Below are positions 23,037 through 28,153 of a DNA stretch of 31,448 nt, piece after piece. This stretch comes from a virus: positions 1 through 31,448 of IMG/VR virus record IMGVR_UViG_3300008113_004141; one strand, given 5' to 3'. Made by a program: the position numbers and the translations under genes. How positions within the stretch are numbered: the stretch's first letter is position 1; every line of letters starts with the position of its first letter. The notes below the pieces were generated by a model. It saw only the letters and a list, made by a program, of their open reading frames with translations. It did no database searches and was not told where the DNA came from.

Positions 23037-23786
23037 ATGAAACAATACTACACACGACCATTTTTAACCAAAGAAGAATGCAAGTATCTTATTGACTACT
23101 ACGATGCTCAGCAACCAGAAAGAATTGCCAGCGACTATAAGACTAGAGATGGTAGAATTCTAAACAGGAAACAAAATGTACTATCGATGATAGACACTGA
23201 AGAACCTTATGGGTTGTTTGCTAATAAATTGAAAGATGCACACCAAGACATTTGTGACAATTTAGGGTTAACAGATAGAGCGTTATTTAATTTCCAGCGA
23301 AACTGGTTTAAAAATCAACCTGATTTAAATTATGAATCATTAGATTTAGAAAACTTTGAAAATAAAATTAAAACATACGAAGTTTTTCTTTCAAAATACG
23401 AAACCGGAAATTACTGTGCTCCGCATGTTGATAATACGCAAATAGGCAGAATGTTTACAGAATGGTATTGGCAATCACACGAAGTGCCTAAGGCACTTTG
23501 GCATAAGCATCCGAGATTGTATATTGTTTCAGTCATCTTAAATGATGAGTTTGACGGCGGAAGATTGCGGATAGCAAAAAATGAAGAAACTGCTCAAATA
23601 GATTACATAGATGTGAGCGCCCCTGCTGGACATTTAGTTGTAATGGACGCAACCTGCTGTCATGAAGTAACACCTGTTACTGCTGGAGCAAGATATTCTC
23701 TTATTTCTTGGGCATATTTAGAACATGACGGATTCTATCCTGAGGGTGCTATTAAAAATATTTTTGAACTAGAACCTATAAGATAA
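23037..23786 (+). CDS. 2-oxoglutarate/Fe(II)-dependent oxygenase (prolyl-4-hydroxylase-like)
   Basis: A 249 aa protein with the full iron facial triad and 2OG anchor: NYCAPHVDNT (His130, Asp132), CCHEVTPVTAGARYSLISW (His209, Arg219). FEGGRL-like strand DEFDGGRLRIA at 171-180 and AGHLVVMDATCCHEV are typical of P4H-like phage oxygenases. It probably hydroxylates a protein side chain or another substrate; which one is unknown. It starts nine bases after the ART-like gene, with AGGACAC upstream. No packaging tag is present. It is the second 2OG oxygenase in the window. Confidence 0.85.
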   Translation: MKQYYTRPFLTKEECKYLIDYYDAQQPERIASDYKTRDGRILNRKQNVLSMIDTEEPYGLFANKLKDAHQDICDNLGLTDRALFNFQRNWFKNQPDLNYESLDLENFENKIKTYEVFLSKYETGNYCAPHVDNTQIGRMFTEWYWQSHEVPKALWHKHPRLYIVSVILNDEFDGGRLRIAKNEETAQIDYIDVSAPAGHLVVMDATCCHEVTPVTAGARYSLISWAYLEHDGFYPEGAIKNIFELEPIR

Positions 23787-23796
23787 AGGTATAAAC

Positions 23797-23952
23797 ATGG
23801 CGCATCTAAATAATACAGGTTATGGATATTTTGAACACTTGTTGAGGGCATGGAAGATAGCAGGAGTTCTATTAGTACACGGGGTATTACCTAATATTTG
23901 GGAAGATAAAGCAAGTAATTTATTGTGTGAGAAACAACATGAGAATAAGTGA
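23797..23952 (+). CDS. Small DUF6356-like membrane peptide
   Basis: A 51 aa frame, MAHLNNTGYGYFEHLLRAWK then IAGVLLVHGVLPNIWEDKAS. The pattern HLN-x-T/V-G-x-x-Y-x-EH-x-x-x-A-x-x-x-A-G-x-LL-x-HG-x-x-P matches, from memory, the DUF6356 family of short proteins found in bacteria and marine phages. One short hydrophobic segment (residues 19-32) may be membrane associated. AAAGGTATAAAC upstream gives a weak ribosome site. It overlaps the next small gene by 14 bases. Confidence 0.65.
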   Translation: MAHLNNTGYGYFEHLLRAWKIAGVLLVHGVLPNIWEDKASNLLCEKQHENK

Positions 23953-24097
23953 AATTATTAATGAAACTACATCAGGCGGTATAGCCGCAGTAATTCAGCC
24001 GTTGGGTGCTGTAATTAAACGCCCAAATCCCAGCATCTACAAGACTAAAAGGAAGCGTACTCCAAAAAAAGAAAGTACTGATCTTAGTATCAAGTAA
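23939..24097 (+). CDS. Small basic internal-protein candidate with capsid-targeting-like tag
   Basis: A 52 aa frame starting MRISEIINETTSGGIAAVIQ. The first nine residues are among the best tags in the window (E at 5, then I-I-N-E as cleavage site). After removal, about 43 residues remain: a small-residue hydrophobic stretch (GGIAAVIQPLGAVI), then IKRPNPSIYKTKRKRTPKK, strongly basic. This resembles T4 internal proteins in being short, basic and N-terminally tagged. It overlaps the upstream gene by 14 bases, and its final codons contain the promoter-like GTAAATA of the next gene. Confidence 0.65.
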   Translation: MRISEIINETTSGGIAAVIQPLGAVIKRPNPSIYKTKRKRTPKKESTDLSIK

Positions 24098-24100
24098 ATA
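24093..24100 (+). promoter_or_regulatory. Late-promoter-like AGTAAATA, leaderless arrangement
   Basis: AGTAAATA deviates from GATAAATA at the first three positions, but the 17 bases TAAATAGTAGTATGAAC (24095-24111) are identical to 6068-6084 after a better promoter. The ATG follows five bases after the element. Confidence 0.4.
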
Positions 24101-24111
24101 GTAGTATGAAC
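24095..24111 (+). repeat. 17-bp repeat, copy 2 (promoter end + start codon)
   Basis: Identical to 6068-6084. It joins a promoter-like element directly to the ATG of the 132 aa gene. Confidence 0.8.
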
Positions 24112-24504
24112 CTCAATTATGCTAAAAAAGTGAAACTAGCTGCAACTCTGACAGAGGTTGCCAACAATGTGGCACGAACTCCTGTGTTTGTGGTTCTTGC
24201 AAAAGATGGTGCATTTGATATACTTAATTACTATAGCAGAAGCCCTGTGCTAGTTAATATTCCTAGTAAATCATTAGCAACATTTGTATGTGATTCTTTT
24301 AATAAAAATAAATCTAATGCACCGTTTAACTCTATGCAGCAGCATGTTGATGCATACGCAAAGCATTACTATGACTGCGAATTTTATAAAAATACTATTC
24401 GAAACACTAAAGATAGCTTTAAACGAGCAGTTACCATAACTAGATTAGATATCTCAATTGAGTATCTAAAACAAGCAGCATCATACATTCGTAAAAGTTG
24501 TTAA
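24106..24504 (+). CDS. Hypothetical helical protein, 132 aa
   Basis: A soluble, mostly helical protein (MNLNYAKKVKLAATLTEVAN..., later FNSMQQHVDAYAKHYYDCEF and IEYLKQAASYIRKSC at the end), net basic, with three scattered cysteines. No family is recognised. The ATG has no Shine-Dalgarno and sits five bases after a late-promoter-like element, sharing that arrangement exactly with the gene at 6079. It precedes the late promoter of the 441 aa structural gene. Confidence 0.6.
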   Translation: MNLNYAKKVKLAATLTEVANNVARTPVFVVLAKDGAFDILNYYSRSPVLVNIPSKSLATFVCDSFNKNKSNAPFNSMQQHVDAYAKHYYDCEFYKNTIRNTKDSFKRAVTITRLDISIEYLKQAASYIRKSC

Positions 24505-24521
24505 TTAAAAATCTAAAAAGT

Positions 24522-24529
24522 GATAAATA
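24522..24529 (+). promoter_or_regulatory. Late-type promoter GATAAATA
   Basis: CTAAAAAGTGATAAATAACT, the same extended motif as at 9979 and 12013, 33 bases before ATG 24563. The leader holds CGTTAGCGAGAACAA, similar to the leader at 28136. Confidence 0.72.
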
Positions 24530-24562
24530 ACTGTAATTACTTAACCGTTAGCGAGAACAACT

Positions 24563-25888
24563 ATGTTTTTAAAAGAATTCAACACAAGCCCAGCCACTAA
24601 GGTAGCCAAGATCAACAAGGTGCTACAGGAACAGTTTGGTATCACAGTAAAGACTAATTTCCCTTCTAAAAAGAAGTTGAAAAAAGTGCTTGAAAATACC
24701 AATATGGCACTAATCAAACTTCGCGGCACTAATAGAAAGTTTCAGTTAGATCCAGACTATGCTAAGTTCTTAGGCATCAAGGATGTTGTAGAAACTATGC
24801 TTGAAGAAGGTATGTATGCTAAGTCTCCTGTACACGAAGCTATGTGCGAGATGATTAGGGAAACAGTTCATAACTTAATGGACAGCGGCTATACAATGGA
24901 CGAAGCTAGCAGCGAATGCATGAACCGTTATAGAATGGACGATCGTTTTGCATATGATGATGAATATGTAATGCCTATTGTTATTACCGCAGCTAAAGAA
25001 TATATGGAGCAGTATAACATGGGAGAAGATCTAGCAGGCGGCGCAATGGGTGCTACTATCGGCAACACTATTACCGGTATGCCTTCCCACAATGAGTTAA
25101 GTTCAAGGAACGTAGCAGAGCAGGTTCTACGTGTTCTTGCTAAAGAAGCAGGCGTAGACTTGGTTACTGCATCAAGCTATGACGCAATTGAAGAAAAGTT
25201 GAATAGTTTTGCTAAGGTCAGCGGCAAGAGTCGCGACGCAGTAGTAGGCTTTTTAAACGGCCTAGACGAAGCTGCATTACTAGCTGGCATTCAAATGTTT
25301 GGTCGTAAGATTGGCGAAGCAAACTCATTTGTTGACGCAAGACGCAAAGCAATTGCAGCAGGCGAAAAAGAGTTTGAAGTAGGCGGCAAAACTTTCAAAG
25401 TAACTGGCGATACTTCAGATGAAAAGAAAGCAACTAAAGAAAGCATGTTCGATGATATCCTCAACGATATTATCAACGAAGAAGTTGACGTTGAGCAAGC
25501 AGAAGTTGTAATGGCAGTTCGCGCACTAGCTGATGATGTACAAGATCAGATTGAACGCATTGGTCGCATGATGAACGAAGACGTTCCTGCAATCGCTGAC
25601 AAGATGCGCGGCGAAATGGGCGCACAAGCAGCACAGAGTTTTGTTGATAGTGTAAACAGTTTACTATCCACCCACTTAGAAGCAACTAAGGGTGTTAAGG
25701 CAGGACTTGACAGTGCAGTTGGGTCAATGACTGGCGAAGAAATGGTTGGCGGCCTAGGCGACACTGGTGAATTAGGCACCGGCGGATTAGCTGAACCAGA
25801 TATGCCAGAAGAAGAGCCTGCTATGGACATTAACGAACCAGCAGCAGCAGGCCCAGAGGACGAGCCGTTAGGTAGAGCAGAAGTATAA
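24563..25888 (+). CDS. Large acidic virion or internal head protein
   Basis: A 441 aa protein. N-terminus MFLKEFNTSPATKVAKI loosely fits the tag type (E at 5). A basic helical domain (1-75) is followed by helical regions, a Gly-rich stretch (GGAMGATIGNTITG), then KESMFDDILNDIINEEVDVE (about 293-312), whose I-I-N-E site looks like an internal cleavage site. A coiled-coil-like region follows (VRALADDVQDQIERIGRMMN), and the tail is very acidic (EPDMPEEEPAMDINEPAAAG). Similar proteins are abundant virion components in marine T4-like phages as far as I recall. A role in head assembly or scaffolding fits the acidic helical nature. It is driven by its own late promoter. Confidence 0.6.
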   Translation: MFLKEFNTSPATKVAKINKVLQEQFGITVKTNFPSKKKLKKVLENTNMALIKLRGTNRKFQLDPDYAKFLGIKDVVETMLEEGMYAKSPVHEAMCEMIRETVHNLMDSGYTMDEASSECMNRYRMDDRFAYDDEYVMPIVITAAKEYMEQYNMGEDLAGGAMGATIGNTITGMPSHNELSSRNVAEQVLRVLAKEAGVDLVTASSYDAIEEKLNSFAKVSGKSRDAVVGFLNGLDEAALLAGIQMFGRKIGEANSFVDARRKAIAAGEKEFEVGGKTFKVTGDTSDEKKATKESMFDDILNDIINEEVDVEQAEVVMAVRALADDVQDQIERIGRMMNEDVPAIADKMRGEMGAQAAQSFVDSVNSLLSTHLEATKGVKAGLDSAVGSMTGEEMVGGLGDTGELGTGGLAEPDMPEEEPAMDINEPAAAGPEDEPLGRAEV

Positions 25889-25889
25889 G

Positions 25890-26222
25890 ATGTTAATTCG
25901 CGATATCGTTCTTAGAGAAGGATACTACAGCGATTTAATTGTTGCTGTGCAAGACCTTATGTCTCGCTATATGTCTAAAGGCATCAAAGAAATTAATACC
26001 GAAAAATTTAAAAGTTTATTAGCAAAGCAGGGTTATGTCACGTCAACAGATGAAATCATTCAAGCTGTTGATCAAAGCGGATTTGCTAGTAGCGTAGATG
26101 CAGAGAAGATTGTTCCAAAAGGTGAACTTCCTGCGGACATGAATACAGACGCAGAACAGACACGTGATGTAGGTGCTATGGCTGGCGATCAAGCCATGCA
26201 AGATATTAAGGCGGATCTGTAA
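25890..26222 (+). CDS. Small acidic internal-protein candidate with tag
   Basis: A 110 aa protein starting MLIRDIVLREGYYSDLIVAV; the first eleven residues match the tag type with an L-R-E-G cleavage-like site. The body is helical (LMSRYMSKGIKEINTEKFKS, then YVTSTDEIIQAVDQSG) and the C-terminus acidic (PADMNTDAEQTRDVG...). From memory small proteins of this kind sit next to the 441 aa protein type in marine T4-like phages. It starts one base after the upstream stop and overlaps the next ATG by one base (TAATG). Confidence 0.6.
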   Translation: MLIRDIVLREGYYSDLIVAVQDLMSRYMSKGIKEINTEKFKSLLAKQGYVTSTDEIIQAVDQSGFASSVDAEKIVPKGELPADMNTDAEQTRDVGAMAGDQAMQDIKADL

Positions 26223-26542
26223 TGGCAAATATTTTTGTTAACGCAACTCAAGCTAGATTGAACACACGTAATAACAGTGTTATTCATGCTGAAGTTCGAA
26301 GTATTGAGAATGTTGTACTTAGTAATATAGATGCCGGTGTGCTTTATGCTAATGTGTCTACCGGAACTACTATGACAGCTAGCAATGCATACTATTTTGT
26401 TTATAATGGTGTTACTAGCGATCCTACAAAATTAGATCAGATTAATTATGTAAAGAACTATTTTGTTGACTTGGGATACGGGGTAAATATTACAACAAAT
26501 CCTACAACCAATACCACAATACAGTGGAACATCAGCTGGTAA
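26222..26542 (+). CDS. Small probable virion structural protein, 106 aa
   Basis: A beta-rich, Asn/Thr/Val-rich protein (MANIFVNATQARLNTRNNSV..., ending NPTTNTTIQWNISW) without cysteines. Alternating strands and the Thr/Asn-rich C-terminus resemble the small structural proteins at 14691 and 15133. Coupled to the upstream tagged gene by a TAATG overlap. No family is recognised. The structural assignment is based on composition and position. Confidence 0.55.
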   Translation: MANIFVNATQARLNTRNNSVIHAEVRSIENVVLSNIDAGVLYANVSTGTTMTASNAYYFVYNGVTSDPTKLDQINYVKNYFVDLGYGVNITTNPTTNTTIQWNISW

Positions 26543-26558
26543 CCACAGGAGTATTAGT

Positions 26559-26702
26559 ATGTTAGAAACATTATTTTGGATTGGGGTTGGCGCATTTATT
26601 GGCTGGAACTTCCCGCAACCACAATTTGCAAAAAACTTTCAAACTAAGTATTTGCAGAAGTATATTGATAAGGTAAAAGCATTTTTACCTTTTGTTAAAT
26701 AA
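26559..26702 (+). CDS. Small membrane protein (GAFIGWNFPQP motif)
   Basis: A 47 aa frame: MLETLFWIGVGAFIGWNFPQ then PQFAKNFQTKYLQKYIDKVK. One N-terminal hydrophobic helix (residues 4-16) and a basic amphipathic C-terminus. The FWIGVGAFIGWNFPQP segment is a recurring small-protein motif of marine T4-like phages (recalled), function unknown. CAGGAG (26546-26551) provides a Shine-Dalgarno seven bases before the ATG. Confidence 0.7.
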   Translation: MLETLFWIGVGAFIGWNFPQPQFAKNFQTKYLQKYIDKVKAFLPFVK

Positions 26703-26715
26703 TCAAAGTTAATTT

Positions 26716-27411
26716 ATGGATTTATGGTTTGGCGATAGTTGGCCAATTGGGTTTGAGCTAGGCGAAAAAACCAATTCATTCGATAAAACTATTTTTCCTA
26801 ATGTAACGATTGGCGAAGACAATCCCTTAAAGGCCTTCCCCCATCATGTTTCCTCTCATAGAAATAAGAAATATATAAATTTTGCTCGCAGAGGCGCATC
26901 AATTGAGTTTTCTCTCAACCAGCTAATAAAATTCTGCAACACATCGTATAATCCTAATATAAAATACACCGCGTTTTTATGTACTACAGCACAGGTTCGC
27001 GGCTTTGGTAAAAGTTTTACATTAGACAGAGATTTTCATTATTCTCAACACAACCCAAAAACACCGCATGATATATTTGTATATGATTCTATAATATGCA
27101 TTAATTCTTTCTATGCAATATGTGCTATGTTTAAAATAGATTGCGTTGTGATTCCTATTTTTTGTGATTTACTTATACCTGACGTGCTTGACGATTTAGT
27201 CCTATTTAAAAAATCATTACTAACTAAAACAACATTAGTAGAAGAAACGTTTAACATTAAATTTATAGAAGATACATGTGGCAACGTTGAATCCGACAGC
27301 AAAGAGTCTAACGAGTTATATGATTGGATTAAACCAAACGACTTTCACCCAAACATAATAGGTCATAGAAAACTAGCATATAAACTTATAGAACTCTTAG
27401 AAAATCATTGA
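26716..27411 (+). CDS. Second SGNH/GDSL-type hydrolase-like protein
   Basis: A 231 aa protein: block I MDLWFGDSWPIGFEL with Ser8 in a G-D-S motif, and block V WIKPNDFHPNIIGHRKLAYK with the Asp-x-His pair. Between them is ARRGASIEFSL, a candidate block II glycine. As with the 7897 gene, this suggests an esterase or deacetylase acting on acylated glycans or lipids; the two share layout but little obvious sequence. It is AT-rich, like the 10882 gene. Its TGA stop lies inside the TTGACA -35 element of the exonuclease promoter. It could modify host surface sugars or phage-related glycans. Confidence 0.72.
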   Translation: MDLWFGDSWPIGFELGEKTNSFDKTIFPNVTIGEDNPLKAFPHHVSSHRNKKYINFARRGASIEFSLNQLIKFCNTSYNPNIKYTAFLCTTAQVRGFGKSFTLDRDFHYSQHNPKTPHDIFVYDSIICINSFYAICAMFKIDCVVIPIFCDLLIPDVLDDLVLFKKSLLTKTTLVEETFNIKFIEDTCGNVESDSKESNELYDWIKPNDFHPNIIGHRKLAYKLIELLENH

Positions 27412-27436
27412 CATAACGATTTATATATGTTATATT
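27408..27436 (+). promoter_or_regulatory. Sigma70-type promoter for exonuclease (leaderless)
   Basis: TTGACA (27408-27413), 17-base spacer, TATATT (27431-27436). The ATG at 27442 follows five bases later without a Shine-Dalgarno, so the mRNA likely starts at the ATG. The -35 contains the stop codon of the upstream gene. Confidence 0.75.
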
Positions 27437-27441
27437 AAACG

Positions 27442-28110
27442 ATGCTTATAAACAAATATAATTACCCACAACTAAAAAGATTACAAACGCCCGCTGGTCG
27501 ACAGTATGTAGGCGATGACGACGCACCAGTACCCAGTGTAACCACTATACTTGACAGCACTGCTGACAAGACTCATCTCATTGCATGGAAGAAACGCATT
27601 GGCGAAGATGAAGCCAATCGCCAGAGTCAACAAGCCGCCGGGCTAGGTACTAAAGTACACAATGCGTTAGAAAAATATATCCTAGGGGAAGAATGGGACA
27701 ACTTTGGCACTAACCTGGTTAGTGTATTAGCCGGCAGCATGAGTCGAGTGATGATTAATCAAGGCCTAGGCAAAGTTAACGAACTATGGGGTACAGAAGT
27801 AGGTCTCATCGCTCGAGGCCTGTATGCTGGTACTGCTGATGCGATTGGTATCTACGAAGGCGAAGACAGTGTCATTGACTTTAAGACAGCTAAGAAGCTG
27901 AAAAAACGTGAGTGGATTGAAGATTACTTTTTGCAGGGCTGTGCGTATGCACTGGCACATAACGAAATGTTTGGCACAAACATTCGCAAAGTAAGTATCT
28001 TAATGGTGGACAGAGAAGCTAAATTTGGTGACTATATTATTAAGGGCGATGAATTTGATCACTATTGCAGTCTATGGGCTGACAGAGTAGCACAGTACTA
28101 CAGTCGCTGA
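27442..28110 (+). CDS. PD-(D/E)XK exonuclease (RecB/Cas4-like)
   Basis: A 222 aa nuclease-like protein. VPSVTTILDST (30-40) and GLGTKVHNALEKYILGE (67-83, His73) are typical of RecB-type phage exonucleases. Catalytic core: Glu119, GTADAIG (Asp133), SVIDFKTAKK (Asp146-x-Lys148) and EDYFLQGCAYALAHN (Gln165, Tyr169), the QxxxY motif of the RecB/Cas4 clade. It probably degrades or processes DNA ends in replication or recombination, or host DNA. It has its own early or middle promoter, unlike flanking late genes. No four-cysteine cluster is evident, so it is not a typical Cas4. Confidence 0.85.
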   Translation: MLINKYNYPQLKRLQTPAGRQYVGDDDAPVPSVTTILDSTADKTHLIAWKKRIGEDEANRQSQQAAGLGTKVHNALEKYILGEEWDNFGTNLVSVLAGSMSRVMINQGLGKVNELWGTEVGLIARGLYAGTADAIGIYEGEDSVIDFKTAKKLKKREWIEDYFLQGCAYALAHNEMFGTNIRKVSILMVDREAKFGDYIIKGDEFDHYCSLWADRVAQYYSR

Positions 28111-28119
28111 ACACAAAGT

Positions 28120-28127
28120 GATAAATA
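28120..28127 (+). promoter_or_regulatory. Late-type promoter GATAAATA
   Basis: CACAAAGTGATAAATACTG, 25 bases before the GTG start at 28153. It carries the same AAAGT extension and CT after the core as other late promoters here. Confidence 0.72.
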
Positions 28128-28153
28128 CTGTTAAGCGTTAGGAGACTTAACAG
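28128..28153 (+). promoter_or_regulatory. Inverted repeat enclosing the ribosome-binding site
   Basis: CTGTTAAG (28128-28135) and CTTAACAG (28146-28153) form a perfect 8-bp stem; the 10-base loop contains the Shine-Dalgarno AGGAG (28140-28144), and the last stem base is the G of the GTG start. If transcription starts about six bases after the late promoter, only part of the 5' arm is in the RNA, so a role as hairpin is uncertain. Confidence 0.5.

Noticed and set aside
27442-28110. Cas4 or CRISPR-related protein
   Set aside because: The RecB-like motifs fit, but no iron-sulfur cysteine cluster or CRISPR repeats are visible; phage exonuclease is simpler.
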